From: Fasciolopsis buskii
Lineage: Eukaryota > Platyhelminthes > Trematoda > Plagiorchiida > Fasciolidae
Reading direction: 5' to 3'
Assembly: GCA_008360955.1 (NCBI GenBank)
Contig: LUCM01009787.1
Location: forward strand, 62,001-126,000
DNA length: 64,000 nucleotides
The notes beneath the pieces were generated by a model. It did no database searches. It was given only the letters and a program-made list of their open reading frames with translations, and was not told the DNA's origin. This document shows positions 37,128 through 52,600 of this stretch, piece after piece (positions within the stretch are counted from its first letter, which is position 1; every line of letters starts with the position of its first letter). The position numbers and the translations under genes are program-made.

Positions 37128-40100
37128 TACGGAGTGTGTAACTCAGCTTTAAAACCCTGCTACATGCAGATTGTTAAAAGTAATTCACCCAACAAAAGAA
37201 TTTGCTATTCCGATATGAGGTTGTGCGCTCATCATCCCAGGTTAATAAATTGCGCTCCAAATGGCTGCGTGCATGGATCTCCGGAATTTAGCTTGACACA
37301 TTCGTTCAAATTTATCACTTCGAGGAAAACTTACCGTGTTTATCACAATATCACGAGCTAACGTGTCAAAGAACAGGAAAATTCAAATAAAAATTTCGTT
37401 GGCAAGTTGTCAGCTGGATATGCAAGTCATTTTCTGCCTCCACACACTCATTCATACCAAATACATGTCTGATTAAGGTCTCATTCCAGCGGAGAGGCAA
37501 TCAGTGCAAGCTAGCATCGTTGGGCAAGATGAAACACAACACACGTTTGTTGTTCATCTATCCCAGCTATGGCGATGAAAATACCTTTGCGAATACAATC
37601 AGAATGGATTCGTTCGGTAAAACACTCAATTCATTAGCTATTATTTGTTTTGGAAAAACCCGAACGAATTTGGTTTTCGTACCAGCAAACCCGCGTAGAC
37701 ATTGCACGTATCTGCCATTTTACTTTTTGTTCAGTCTGATCTGACTTGATTGAAGCATATTTGCTCAGTCTTGTACAGCAAATAGGGAGAATGAAATACT
37801 TTTATTTACCATTCATCAGACTGTGTTGAGGATGCTCACGTAGTGTGTAATTCGGCTAATAAATCAAGGCTCGCAATCTAGTTTGATTAAAAGTCCATCA
37901 CATTCCTAATGGAAAGAGCAGCGAGCGCACCTTTGGGTAGTATCACGCACACATGTGGATGAACCCATTGTCCGAAACAGTCACGTCTATAATCGTCACA
38001 ATTCATAATGATAGTCGGCTATGGTCACACTTAAAAAGGCGGTATATATACTTGTATTTGGTCAGTGACCTCCTATGAAAGTGTGCATTGCAGCAAATGG
38101 CAAGTGAACATAAGTGTAGTCACGTGAATATCTTCAGTGTCAGTTTGTCCGCATGTTGTTGGCTAAGAGAAATCAGATAAAAACGAATGACCACTCATCC
38201 ATCTCAAGCAAATAGATTTCGTATAAAGCAGTGTGTAGTCTCACAGAAGATTTGGGAATTACTCATCCAAGAAACATGGTCACAAATAGGTCTCAATCTG
38301 CGAACGGTGACCAATAGTATCAGGATCACTCGGATGGGTCAAAAATTCTGGATGATCCAGTAAATCCGTTGCATGTAAGGTAACTGTTGCAAAGAACAGT
38401 GAAAAAATTTCAAACCCCTGAACTCACCTGGTTCTCAATAAGTACAAGTGGAATTTTCTTCATTAGTGAGTTGTTTTCTAACCGAAAAACGAGGGATCCA
38501 TTAGCCTTTAATTCTATCGGACACATTGTCAGCTCGAGACACTGATAAATTCACGATCAGATTGCGTGTTGTTAATTCACAAAGGATCTTTTTATGTAGT
38601 ATGAACACCCAGTCCGGGATTAGGAAGTCACGGAAGCGTTGTAGAGCTGTCCCATTCTAATTCAGAAATGCAAGCAGCGTGTATCCACCGGGTCTAAAGC
38701 GAAACGTAAATGTGCGGACCAAAGTGGATCAGCACCCCAGACTGTACCGGAATAAGTTGAAAGTCCCACAACAATTTTTTCTTAGTTGATCACCCAAATA
38801 AATATCAGTCGACAATGTGTCGTTTTAAACAGCCAAAAATGAAGAGAATCTATTTGAAATGGAGGTCATCTGTTAGATATGCTCGGTTTATTGTGTACCC
38901 GACTGGAAGAAAATCTGAAAGTCTGGAACTGAACTAACGGGCTGTTCTCATAATATTCCATAGAAATTTACCGTACAAAATGTGTTGTGGACATGTTACA
39001 ATAAAGAAGAAAACAAGTCCACTGGGACTAACTAAACGAGGCTGATCGAGGGACCACAATGTAAAGGTAAAGGTCGTCGTGATTACTGCTTCCTTGTGCA
39101 ACTGCAGTCTCCCCATGTACTGATACTGCCAAAAATATAGGTAACCAAGACTACGGAGCCGATCATCAAAAATGAACAGAGAATAAAGAGTGAAAAACCA
39201 ATAGAATATACTTGAAAAGGTAACTGATGATGCTTTGTCTCCTATTTGCATACTTCGATAACAGTAGCGAAGTGAAAACGAAGACAACATTCGTTTCTTA
39301 TTTCTATCTAAAGGTTTTTCCGTTTAGGTCATCGGATCCACCGACAGGTATAGATCCTCCATTACCATAAAGCATTTTAACAATTATGACTTCGAATGAA
39401 AAGCGTTTGACCGTTATAGGTTTTGTTTCGTCCATCTAACTTCTGAGAATCTCGGGATATTCCCATAAGTAGCATGCTGACTGAATTAGAATGAAACTGT
39501 TCACTGAGAGTAGCGTGTTTGGGTAGTGGATGAACATTGCGGGTTTTGAAAAAAAAGGCGTTGGAAAATGCGACGGTAACATAAGGATGCTCCTATTCTG
39601 TTACGCACGCATACGTGATGACAATTAATTCACGTTGGCTAGAAACGAGCGATTTACAATTGCAACACCCAGTACAAAATTGGTCACAAGAAATCTGTTT
39701 ATTTCTGGAAACTCACTTTCTTAATCGATCCTATCTCTCTGACTGACTGACAGACTGATTTATTCATGTACTTATTTATACTCACCTAGCCCATCTCTCT
39801 CTGAGACACACACAAACAGACACAACATTCGTAGTTGGTTTTCCGTTTCAATGATGCGAGTTCTGCTTAATCTATAATAACCCAATCGTTAAAAGTGGAA
39901 TTTCAGTTGATTTCAGAATTATACAAAGGTGACCGTTTGCCCTTTGTCGCGACTAATGTACACATTTGCAAATAAACTTTTCCTCAATCAACCATCGGTG
40001 CCTGGGGTCACCAAAAAGGCCGCTGGTGAACAACATTTATGAACAACCCTCAAAGTCGGTATCTTTCCAAGGCTAATAACCTTCTGATTTCCTATGGCGG

Positions 40101-43100
40101 GAAGAAACTGGAGCTGAGAAAGAGGAATACTAGCAACCGCTTGACTGAGGTCGAAATTGAAAAAAAGATTTGTTCCAGCCTGTAGACATTGAATGTCTGT
40201 TGGGTTATTTTTCGACCACAGTACGCAAAAGGACTGATTTAAGGGGAGGCGAAAAAATTGGCTTTTTTAGCAAACTAAAAATTTACAGTTGTGATGACTA
40301 CTGATAGGGAGTTTCGTTTCTAAGCTAGCTGACATTTTCGATCTCAAAATGGCAAGCTGAAAACCAACTTTGTGAGATGATATTGCTCAACTTTTGTGGA
40401 AAACTGCTTCCATTCCGGGGATGCGGTGCTTTGCCGTTTATAAATGAGAGCACTTTGCACTGGAAAACTAGGCGAATTACCTTAGTTCTTCGATATTACG
40501 ATTTGCCCGTCGAAATTCGATGCGTTAGAACCGCGAGACGATCCAGCAGGCTGAGATTTTACGTCCGAATTTCCTCCGTGGATATACTCAGTTCGTGCTT
40601 TGTCCACACTTAAATCACAGTAAGTAATGATTAGGCAAATAACGCGTCTTTCATTTGCCATGTCCCTTTGACTTGTGACGAGCTCAAAACGATCGTATTT
40701 TGATCTCTTTACAAATGGTGTGACAGGTTCTCAGAAAGCCAAAGAAATTTCGCTGGTCAAAGCCGAGCCCAGACACTTGCACATGTCTATCACATTTGAA
40801 AAATGAACGTTACAGGACAATAAAATTTCCAATTGCGAGACAAAGATTAAGAGCTAAATTTCCGTGCAGTTCTGTGAGGTGCTCATCACTCAGCTGCCTC
40901 AGTCAACATTCTGACAAGGATAAAGCAGGCGACCATCGAGAGTCAGCAGAAACCAACTGAAAATTTTATTTGAGAGAAACACGAATTTTCGAAATACTTT
41001 TGGTTATAAAGGATCGTTTGATTCTGTGGGATTCGGCCAAAATGAACAACAGTAGTTGAGACCAAAATCGAATGTCACCTGCGAAAACGATGAGAACCTA
41101 TTTTCACCATAAGGAATGTAATTAACATTGAAGGCTGCTCTGGTCCCGATTGAATACGGTTTATCAGATCATTAACTTGATCAGAACGGACTGATCTCCA
41201 CCAAACGGTATACTAGACTTTAGACCAATACAAACATTAGCGTTACCGGAAAGAGTGTTTTCCAGTTTTGGTTCCTTTATAAAAAGAAACTCATTTTGGA
41301 TCTACCCGGAAATCAGTAGTTTTCACACGATGTTTAGTTTGCACTTCATTCTTTTTCGACAAAATAGCTGAATAATTACAGTTGTTTCACAAGTGTCCCA
41401 GTATGACACATGGTGACGTGTCAGTCAGTTGGGCTAACGAGTAGAAAAAACGATATCCGGAACAGAATTGGGACGTTGTTTGATTCTCATGCACTGGACC
41501 ACGCCAATGTTGATTCATGTGGGCTCAGATTTCTGTTAACAGAAGGTAATCACTATACAATCTGAAAATCTTTGCAAGTTTCGGTGTTGTCCAGAAATCT
41601 GTTTTTAGCATTTAGCAATAAAAAATAAAAATTAATCAATCTAGCACATTTTCTTAACAATCTGGAGTGTTTTGGAGGTAAATCGCTGTTTCTGATGCCT
41701 GACAAACTGTGAAGTAGTCCGAGCTCGCGGAAACCAGACGCATCGGTATCAAGTAGATTAAAAATAACTGTTGTGAATTCAGGACTGAATTTATGACATG
41801 TGACCTCGTAGGTTATCTTTTCTGGTTGTTGTACTTTCGTCTTGATACGGCAAACGGATGAACATTCTACCTGATTTCATTTGCAATTGTTTCCTAAAAG
41901 TTTGTTCGTTAGTATTTTCAAAATTTTAATGACTATGACTGAGCCATCATTGCTCAGATCACATTTCAGTAGTCCAATCCGAGCAATTTTCTTCAATGTG
42001 ATTATCACATTTTTACTCAACTACCCGATGAACGATATCTTGCGCCACAGAAGGTCAAATAACCACCCAGAGGAATTTTGAGTAGAACTTGACCGTCTTA
42101 CATGTGCTTTAACATTTCTCCTTGATAAGTACTGATAAATGTTCCGGGCATATTATGCCATAGGCGGGTTTCTAATTCGTTAGGATGCATGGAATAATCG
42201 TTTTTCATAACACGGCTTAGTCAACTAATGTTAAACGGTGCAATGATGATTAACACCGGATCTTTTGCAAAGTAACCTTGTAAGCGAACTACATTTCCAT
42301 AGGAAATGCGAAAACAGTTTCTACCGGTCAGTAGTTCCGGTAATTCAAGGAGGCCACATTTCACCATTCGTTTGGAAGATTTGTTACTCCTTTTCACTAG
42401 GTCTGTAATAAAGAGAAATAAACTTGCGACAAATTGAAATAAAGTTAGAAACCGGCGGAGGTCTCACATTTCGTGCATTGCATCCCATTCGAAAGGCGTC
42501 CCAGTCCACTAGTCGATGAAGAATGACGATGATTACAAGACTTATCCTTTCTGCATGAATAATGAGACGAATTGGCATAATCATGGAATGGCTGGTAGTT
42601 TCTGGCTCTACGCATAGCTCAGACCGGATAATATGAATAAGATGTACGGCAGGTGACCCATAATTTTCAAAGCTATTAGACATTTCCTGATTGTGTTAAT
42701 GCAGTAGATTTTCTGTGCCATGTTAAATACACTTTATTGGCAGAAAAGTTTCAAAAAAACTTTAATGTTGACAGACAACTGGCTCTTCCGCGTCGATTTT
42801 GTCTTGTGCCTTTGGATTACCCGAATAGCGATCTGAGTTTAAGTTTTTTGCGGCCAACCTCCATGAACCGGATCCTTGCAGAAAGTTTTACCGGAATCAG
42901 GATAGTAAGCTGCCCACATGCACCTTGCTTGAAATAATTTTGGAAAAGGCAAGAGCAGAACGATTTTGTCTCGGAAATCATCATCCGCGTTGGTCAGCCA
43001 TCATAAGCTCAGCGACAAAACCCAGCAATTTTCGGCCTCTATCAAAGGATTTCCCCTATGCGGCAGTAGGCTTTAGACAACAGACAGCATGATGAATGAA

Positions 43101-45314
43101 GCCGTCTTGAAACAATTCGTCATGAGAGATATGCTGAATTTATGAAAAAAGCGTCCGAATAAACGGACTGCTCGCAGCATGATCAGCCTGATATGTGTGC
43201 TTGTTTGTTTGTGTGCACACTGAGATCTATCGGTTAGCGAGAAAATGACCGAAATCAGTCACTGTGAGAAAAAAGGTAAGCAATAATGCACACCTTATCG
43301 TAATCATTTGATTATTTCATAAAAGTCACCCCGGGATTTTTGTACAGTACCGCCCACCGCGTTTTGTCGCATGAACCTGCTGTGTTCATTCCACACGACG
43401 TTATATAAAATTTAGCTTGCGATTTAATCCTACTGCAGTGCATTTTTTCTGAACTATCTACACCCTACACGGTATATGGGAAAAACCTCCAAGTATACCT
43501 GTGATTCGGGATTATCATGTTTAGCGTCCAGTAGAAACTATCCTTAGTTTCTTGTGTTTTAATAAATTCGCGCGAATTCTGAAATGTTGAAGTAATATTT
43601 GGGTGGAGTATTTATCACGGTAATAATAACAAAAATGTTAGAAACATATTTTGAGGTTGTTGTAAATTTGTAGTGTTTAGCAATGAAAACGAACATGTCA
43701 AACGTCTACGAGTTCAAGATCAATGAAAGTTCAAATCTAAATTAATGAAATGTATTTAAGGAATCCTCTGCACCTTTAGCAGGCTTCTAGCTGAAACGAT
43801 ATCCATGTCCGTTCGCTAAGTGAGCTGATAATTTCAAGTAGATCCTCCGTGATCCTTTTCTCCTAACTGGTCACGTGGATCTTTTGATGTACAAAATAAC
43901 GCGGTAAAGTTTTCTACGTGCGTCTCACTTCGGCTACAGTCAGCAGTGGATAAGATGACCAGATATTGCTACCCGTACGTTCAGTCTCTGTCTTTCAAGA
44001 AGTTGCAAAAAATGCATTTGGACAGAATATTCCGAAGCCATCTAGATCAACTGTAAAGTACTATTAGATCTATAATTCTAAAAGCACGGCTAACCAAAAC
44101 ATCTGTGAAAAAACGATTATTATTCCATATCAGATGCGCTCAGAAGTATTTATAAAATAGTTCCGTAAAAATAGCGACCCCCTGTTCGCCTGCACGAAAT
44201 AAACACTAAAATAGGATATTACAAAAGTCTTCGTATACAATAATTATTCGACATACTCTCTAAGTTGGTGGCCTCTGAACCTAAACTCCTAAAGATCTTA
44301 ATGTGTTAGACAGTGAAAAGTTAGTCCCACAAGAGATCAAGACATTTCCTTTTAAAATATATCACACGAAGTAGTTCTTTTCCGGAAGCAAACCTGAATA
44401 AAAAGCTAAAACTGACGTGGAATTGCACAACGAGTACCCAATTGGCTAGCCTCTTCTTCATAAATAACAGTTTGTTAAACAGTCCGTCTAATCTGGCTTT
44501 TGCATGAGCGAATTAAACAAAAGTGTCGGAAATAGTGGTGATCTTCGCAAAGGGAGCACCTAGCCGACGGTTTCTGTTCAATTTGTTAGCACTGATGGGC
44601 ATTGATATTCGGAGTTATTGCCAATTTGTCATGATGCAGCGCTCTTGCTAGAGGAGAAAACTTTGCTTGGTTGATGGGATGTCCATTACTTCGTTAATAG
44701 TGTACAAATAATGGATGATCTGATCATTGTGGTATAATCGGTAGTCCACCTTGTTCATCCTTCATTATGCAGATGCACATGTTTGATTTGTTCATTCATC
44801 TTTATTGACAACTAAATAATTCATTTCACTTGTCCACAAAAATCGACTCCAAAAATGATCGCGCTTATTATGATGTGCACAGCACAGGCAGACAGCTGAA
44901 AGTAGTTCATTATTCCGCTGTTTACTCGCCTCACTTTTGTTGTTGGGACCCAAACGATCCGCAGCGCATCAGCACAAAACAAGTTGAGAAAAGAGGCACT
45001 CACGAAAATAGTCTCACCTTATTGCTTTGCTTTTTCGGTCACAGGTGCATGTGAACTGCTAATTTGCAAGCATATTTGGACGATTTCGGAAATCCACCAT
45101 TTTACCTATCTAATAGTATGTCGCTATTTGTTGTTGTCCTAAAACCGTCCCGTTACAGTTAGCCAGATCAAAAGACACCAGAACTTTTGTATCCAAGTAT
45201 CTGTTGCATCATAAGGTAGAGCAAATAAGACTTTTGTTTACCCTTTACCTCGTAACTTCTTTTATTGATGAAACAAGAGTGTACATATTTTAGGAAGAGG
45301 AATGCGCTCAATAG
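37128..45314. other. Probable first coding intron of the protocadherin, proximal part
   Basis: I found no block resembling a further cadherin repeat (no D-x-N-D-N-x-P or LDRE-type motif in a splice-bounded frame). Minor simple sequence occurs: GACT-type repeats at 39735-39761 and a CT/CA-rich run at 39793-39823. A 118-codon minus-strand frame at 38934-39290 has no motif and is probably chance. Confidence 0.5.
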
Positions 45315-45410
45315 GGGGCTGCAAAGTCGGGAAGTTAACCGGCGGTAAAACGATCCGAACACGGAACCTTCACGCCCGAGCGCCACGGCCTCATCCGCTT
45401 GATTACTGCA
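45315..45410 (-). mobile_element. tRNA-like SINE, family A copy 2
   Basis: On the + strand this reads CGGGAAGTTAACCGGCGGTA, then CGATCCGAAC, CCTTCACGCC and GGCCTCATCCGCTTGATTAC. This follows the copy at 2.8 kb block by block (GGGGAAGTTGACCGGCGGTG, GATTCGAATC, CCTTCACTTCC, CCCTCATCCACTTGGCCAC). The internal A and B boxes on the minus strand are mutated, so it is an older, probably inert copy. It lies in the presumed intron, antisense to the protocadherin. Confidence 0.6.
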
Positions 45411-46546
45411 AATCTACGCGATGTTTGTAACACTTAGGAACAGTTGCTTAGCAGTCAGCCAGATCGTTCAAAAACAGTCGAAATGCAAGACGTAACTAAT
45501 CGAGTCATTTAGATAAAAGTCGGTCCCAGTTTCGTATAATTTTGAGCAAACTAGTTGGAAAAGAAAATTAGCTTGTGAGAACCCAACGAATAATGCAATT
45601 AGAATGCACAGCACGTAAAACTACCAGCAAGAACAGTAAAAAACAACTACTGGACCCTAGCATCATTAACTTTGCTGATGCATCAGGCCAAAAGAATCAA
45701 AGTCCGGCAAATATTCAGACTTCATATTAACTAGCATAAACAATGTTGTGTGAAAAATCTAAGTTCGATCAGTTCAGTTCAATTTGTGCAACCATTAACC
45801 TTGAACGAACACTTTGATTTTGGTTGCTGCTGGAGCACGGAGTGATAGTCGAAGTAAAACCATTCTTAGTAGGACAGAAGGACCATAGAGAAGCTATTTC
45901 GATTAGCAAAACGCCACTGAATGCGGCATTGGGCCATTTTGCCCAACTCTACAACCATCGTACCAGGGACCTTTTGGAGTCCAGCACTAATCTAAATCGG
46001 GGCAGTCTGTCGGTTGGGGATTTCGTACCCTTCTCATGGACCATTTTAGGTGATGACTCATGCCAAGGTGTGACAGTAAATTTCTTGAGTGGGTGTAATT
46101 TCATTTGGACACTTCCTTACGGTTTCATAAGCCTATATACACCTGTTTTGGCTGTATAAATTAGGCTTGAGTTTTCACATACCAATCAGTTCTGCAATCC
46201 CACTGTTTGTAACCTTAGTGTTTTCCTTAAGGTCCAAGACATCAGACTGGAATTAGTCTCCGATCCATTTGAAGACCGTGGTAGCAACAAGAAAGCCATT
46301 GGGAAATGAGCACATCCAGCTTATTTGAATTACAGACAAGAAAATTATATTCTTCGAAGCAACTAATTACTTGCTTCTTAAGCATACTTCCATTAAGGAT
46401 ACTACTGATAGACTGCACCCTTCAGACAGTCAATGGCCAAGTGACAGAAGTGTCGTTACCTTATTTGTTGAGCGTATGCAGATTGCGATAAGAAATTCTT
46501 TCATAAACTGACACCAATAGAACCGTTTTGAGTTTAACCGTAAATG
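45411..46546. other. Non-coding stretch, nothing secure
   Basis: A 111-codon open frame at 45824-46159 starts at a non-ATG codon and shows no recognisable motif. No other structure was seen. Confidence 0.45.
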
Positions 46547-46612
46547 GTTCGCCGAGATGCCTGGTTAAACTTGTGGTAGACCAGTGAACACTGGTTCACA
46601 TCCTCCGGTTCC
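46547..46612 (+). repeat. Weak tRNA-like (SINE head) segment
   Basis: GGTTCACATCC at 46593-46603 resembles a B box (GGTTCGANTCC). It is preceded by GCCGAGATGCCTGGTTAA, which is reminiscent of the D-arm of a leucine or serine tRNA. The acceptor ends do not pair. It may be a decayed tRNA-derived SINE head. Confidence 0.3.
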
Positions 46613-49600
46613 GTTGAAGACAATCAAGTGTCAATCTGTACTGGACTTCAGAAAGAAAACCAGTGCTTTCATCGAAGCACCAAACTCAAGCTGTTCAAAA
46701 TAGTGTTGCCTCATTAATCTGAAATACCTAAGTCAGTCATTTGGGCGAATATTGGACCAAACTGATAATATTCCACAAACTTTTCCTGTTAATTATTCTT
46801 CAGAAGGTCAAACAAGTACTCCATGCTTCAGAAGTACAAACTCTAAATCGTCCCATGAAAATGCTCGCCTCCTTCCTATCTTGTATCAGAACTTTCTGAG
46901 ATTTGACAAAACTTATGATTCTGTTTGCGTTGTACCTGTCACCAAGCGACAGAAATCCTGCTTAGGAATATTTTGCCATCAGCGCCTTTCCAAATAAAAT
47001 AAAGGGGATTTTTTTAGCACTTTTTAACCGTGGTATCCGATTAGTGTGTCGAACTTTATGAACCATTTTTAACTTGCTGTTGATTGATGTTTCGTCATTC
47101 CAAGCTGTACTGGCAAATTGATAGTATAATTTTAAAAACCGACTTTTGACAAGTAAGCTAGAGCTGTTTTACATATCTGTTCAAAAATAGATGCTTGAAA
47201 AATTGAACGTCTCTGCTAAAAAAAAGCTTTACTTTGAAGGGATGGTGTAGATTTTAAATGAAATGTCACCGCGGGCTATATAAATAAGCATCACTTTTGT
47301 TGTTTGTACTCTGTATGCTAAAATTTTGATGTGGAACTTTTGTGTATAAAAGCACTGAGCAATAGTTAATACCGAAAGTGGATCTGATGAACCTTGCCAA
47401 AGCTGTATGACTGAAGTAGGTCAGCCAAAATGAAATCCTGTCAGAACCCAACGAGTTGGAATTAGTGCATCCGTTGGGCATTCACATGTTACCACTAACG
47501 ATAAAAATGAATTGCTCATATGTCTTTCGAGATCCGAAATAGCTGTAATGGGAATGTTGCAGCATCGGTGGACAGGACGGCTCCAGTCATCGTCGTTGGT
47601 ACCACGTTTATAATGTAAATTTGCGCATCCCTCAGACGATTTCTAAATTGATAGCAACAGTGTAGTATGAATCATTTCGAACACTAGTTGTATCATGCTT
47701 TCCCACATTATACCACAAAATGTGCAACGGGAAGGAATATAATTTTAGAAACGTACCTCTAAACTCAGTCATGTAAGTGGACACAAAGATTGTACAAATA
47801 GCTTGCAAAAAACAACAATGCGGTGTGGCCTGTCTCTCTCTAGATGCTTTAGGTGGCCATTAGGTGCAACCACATGCAAAAACATTGGAAACAATTTTTT
47901 GTGAAATATAACTTTGCTACGAGAGCGTTGGGGTGTATTGCGACATATTTGCTCTCAGTTAAACTGCATCTTGTCCAAGTGGTTGTTAGGAGTCATAGCA
48001 GCCAGGTGACAAGGAAGAGTGGAGATATAGTCTGCGTTACGCGCTACAAGAGGAAGGCAAGAGGTATAGGTTTGTCGTTATAGGGCACAGAATCTGCTTA
48101 CTGCATGTAATCGCGGACAGATGAACAGGGTGATTTTTCTCGGTTATTCAGTACTGTCTAGCTTTTCCATTCTGGATGGGTCTGTTTTAATGTTTAAATA
48201 CCAGACGAATGTCGCACTGGACGGCACAAACCCGGAAAACTTACCTACTGCTGGAAGGGCGTAAGGTCTGCGATGAAACACCCAAAATCTTTTGCAAAAA
48301 TGAGCTAATCACAAAAATCGCCGAAGATGATTAGGCCGATTTTTATACTGCGTCAGTAACAACAGTAGGTTTAAACTGAAGGACCTTACTGCACCAGAGT
48401 TCGAAATGTTTCGTGAAGACGCCCATTTTTCATGAGCCAGGCGCGTTCAAATATAGACAAATGAATAGTACATTCTGGATAAATTAAACAGTGAATTTCA
48501 ATCGACTGGAAAACTAGTAGCAACTTCATTCATTGACTCGCATCTTCATATGACATGTTTACGCGAAAACAGTGCAGTCTGCAACTACCAGATAGTGAAA
48601 CTACCAGAGATGACTGTGCAAAAACTGAAAATGCATGATTTTTGAGATGTTTCACTCCACGAATGTTGGCAAACTTCTCCGCTCCGTTAAAATACAACCC
48701 CTCTATCTTTTTTCATCAAACTAACGAGTTTCATTTAAAGCAAACCAAAAAGACATTCGTTGCCCAAATATGTTTCGAAATGGATTATGAGAAGGATAAA
48801 GTGCACACTATCACTTCTCCATGACTCCAACCTACAATGTTTGTGAAGTAGCAGCATATGACTAAATTTATTCCACGAGTAAATACATGTCGAAAAATGA
48901 GTAATTTTCATATGATTTTAATGAACTTCGCTTTGTTGTCCTGAAATTGCTTCACTAGTGCTTAAGTATGATTGTCGATTTTTACGGGTAACCGTGAGTG
49001 TTATTGAAAATATTGCAGGTCGGCCACGCGATAGCAGCTCTGCTATCACTTAGTGTTTGCAAATCGTTTGTAGTATCTGTGTCATAAAGGTGATTCTATA
49101 TCATTTTGTATCTCATGTCGCAATGACAAACTCTCTGCCAGTACTTTTTAGAATGCGAGATATTTATTCCTTACCACCCAGGTTAGTGGAAGGTTTCCTT
49201 GAGTAATAGTCGCAGCAGAAAGGATTTAGATGAGTTCTTTGAAATGATGTGGTTCTCAATGCCATTCATTTATTTTGTGTTCTCGGCTCTCGTTGTATTC
49301 CTGATATAAGCCATTCCTCAGTCAACCTGATCTTACGTGTTCTATTTTCAAAACAAACGACAAAAATAGCCTTTTTCAAGTGGATTTAAAAGTTCTTGTA
49401 CTTCTCTAATTCTGAGTTTGCGTCTGCGGATTACAACAGACCAATGGAATTCTATTTTTCAACTTTTCAATTTCCCCAGCTAATTAGGGGCTTTTGAATA
49501 GCAAGCAATACTATTTCAAAAGTTTGACGGCTTTCCAAATGAACCTTCTGAGATTTTTCAACAAACTTTAAGTGTCTGTGTGCTGCAGTTTTGATCAGCT

Positions 49601-52600
49601 TTGTTCCGTTGAGCGGGAATAACGTGTTGATTTACTCGGTAACTATATTTGCCGTTTGTTGCAAGATTACTGGCTGCGCAGTTATAAAAATTTGAAGGAA
49701 TTGCATGTAAGACTCATGGACTGGATGTTGTCATTTCCCAATGTGTATTGTTGGAGTTATCTTGTAATGAACCATCACGTTTGTGACTACTTCGATTTCC
49801 TCGAGGTGCGTGCATTATGGAATTAGGCTTCTTATTTATCTCTTATCTGCCACTACCAAGGAGACTGAGAAGGTACGCGTTTTGAGAAGTCGCAGTTACG
49901 TTGAAACTCCCTTTGGAGATCCACCGTTCTCGTGTTAGTCCGTGTCTTTCGAGTACAGTACGACTGTACTAGTTCGAATGTTTGCTAGTTTCCATGTGCA
50001 TTAGAAGCAACTTGGGGTCGCTCTTGTCTTTGAGTTGATCGTCAGAAACAGGCGCAAAGTTACTATGCTAGAGCGTGTGTGTGTGTGTGCGTGTGTGACT
50101 CACTGTCTGCAAAATGGTTTTGTAAATGCGATTCTCGGGTGCCAAACTGGAGGGTTTTCAATGTCATTAGTTCTCTGTGGCCACATCCACTACAGAGTGT
50201 GATGATGTTGGCTGTTTGCAGTTTTCTTCTGCAGAAAATCATCATCAGCATCCACTTCTGCTGTTTGATGATGTGAAATTTTGTTCACATGCCTTCTATC
50301 TTCAGGACCGCAAAAAGGAATAGGTGACAGAGAAAACCTCAAGTTAGTTTTAGAAAAAAGGGGTTCGTTTTCCTGATTATTTTGAAATGTCTTAGATGAT
50401 ATCAGCAAGCCTAAAGTGGGTGTTTTTCAATTTCGTTTGCCAAAAATATACCTAATTACAATTTTAGTTAAGCTATTAGGAAAGTTAGGACTCGTTGACT
50501 AGGACTGAATTTATTCATCCGTTGCTCTGAATGCGGGTAAACGCATATTCGGATTGTTGCCAGTGGATGGCCCTATTTTACTGGTGCACCTTGTTTCCCG
50601 CAAACTTGTCGAAAAATATGCTCTCCGGGGAGATCTCCTGAACATTTAGTAGGTTTTTTATTATCAGTACTCAAAGGATCATCACACGAGAAACGAATGA
50701 TTATTTAAAGCATCGGTCCTGGTGATGCCCTCGGCTTATGTGCATGATGGAAGCTATGTATATTGCATGCGTCGAAGCCAAGCGAAATTCCCGTTTAATA
50801 TCAGATTATCATACGGTAAAATTTTCGGTGCTGGAGTTATTTACCCTTTAACAATCCGCATTCTATCATCAGCTCCTTCTCGTCCAGGAAATGTTTTCTA
50901 GTCCCAGTATGACGTTCTTCTGGCCATTTCGTCCCACACGTTTCGTTCAGTTTATTACTGTTCATTTACACCGATTTAATTCATTTTTCCTTTTAGGAAA
51001 ATATTAATCTATCAGAATTCACAACCCTGTGCGATCCGATATTCGGGAACGAGTTCAGGTAGATAAGTGGCAGGAGAGACTAAATCCGCCTCTCGATTTA
51101 TCGAAGAGTGTGCGACTACTTCCATGCTGATGCGGTCGAATCTCCTGGAACTACGAGCAGCCTAGAAAAATTTCTAGAACAGCTTGGTAGGTAAAGTGAA
51201 AAACCAAGAAGCTGCTTATTGATGAGCTTTTCAAATGGTTAGCATTAGGTTGACACTGGAATCTCATTTTCGATCATCTGGAGTGAGCATGGATGATCAA
51301 TCCGTGTAAAAATCATATGGCGATTCCTGACAAGTTTTTCATCGGCTAACCGTGAAACAGTTATGTGCTTCTGGCGTAACGCTGTTCATCCATTCGTATG
51401 TGAGACACTACACTTTCTACCAAATGGGCACAGGGCGACTGCGAGATTATCGATGAAGCGTCTGTCAAGGCAAAAATTGGTCCAATCGATCGGTGAGTAC
51501 ACGAACTGGCACTGTTCCAGACTAGTGCACGTAACAAGAAAATCGCTGAAACTGGTGCACTAGAATATGTTTTAGTAAGCACAAGGTTTCTTCCAAAACT
51601 TGGAATTCAACAGTCGGGTAACAAACTTGGCAGATGTTATGCGCAAGTGTCAGCATAATACTTTGGTGTTCAGAGTGGCAGCTACCAGGATCGCTTTGAA
51701 GACTGTCAATAAAATGCTACAGAATTGCCCTATTGACAGTCCGGATTGTACAACAACACCATAACCTATGTAAATCAAAACGACTGAGGCTGACAAGGCA
51801 ACCTATCCGTGGGTGTGTGTACAGCAGGAGGTCTTTAGATAAATGTTGTTCCAACATTTTCAGCTCTTTATCGCGCTTAAATGACGACACGAGCACTGAT
51901 TTTGTATTTTCATTCCTACATGGCAAAGGACAATCGGTTCTAGATGACCGCCTTCTCTTTCCACATCCCATAAATGTTCTAACTCTTCGTCAGTTTTTCA
52001 CTTCCTGCAAATAACCCTTGCTCTATGGGGGGCAAGATCTTAAATTTGTTTTCACTGTTCTTGTGTGCATTCCTTTCTTTATGATTCTTCTCGATTCGAC
52101 GAAATTCTAGACCGAAAATGCAAAAAACGTCCTTCTCTTAATTAACAGTGTAGTCTGTAATCGGACATGTCCATGAATTGCCGTAGATTCGTTGCTGAGT
52201 TACAAATTAACAGTGCGCCATCCAAGCATATAGGACATCAATTCAAGCTCCTGTTGATATTCCATTGTGATCTGAGCGATGTCAGACAGAAGGGATCCAA
52301 GCGACGATTCCGTTGCCCCTGAATACCTTTATGTTTAGTACTTCCCACCGTGAAGAAACCACACTTGAATTAAATGATGAAGGCATAAGGTCGCGAAACT
52401 GGCTCACTAAACTTTCGAGCTCCATCTGATGGTAGCGTGGTTGCAACAGGCAAAGCTTAATACAGATCCAAAAGTAATAAATTTTACATGGAGTGAATAA
52501 GTACTTGCTCTTTGGTCCAGGTTGCTGCAGAACTTCTATTGTTTCATCTCCGGAGCTTTGGTACCAACTAAAACCTTAAAGTTCCCCAAAAGCCATTCAG

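Noticed and set aside
38934..39290. 118-codon minus-strand frame with many aromatic residues
   Set aside because: Composition is what AT-rich DNA gives; no membrane-protein family pattern and no splice context.
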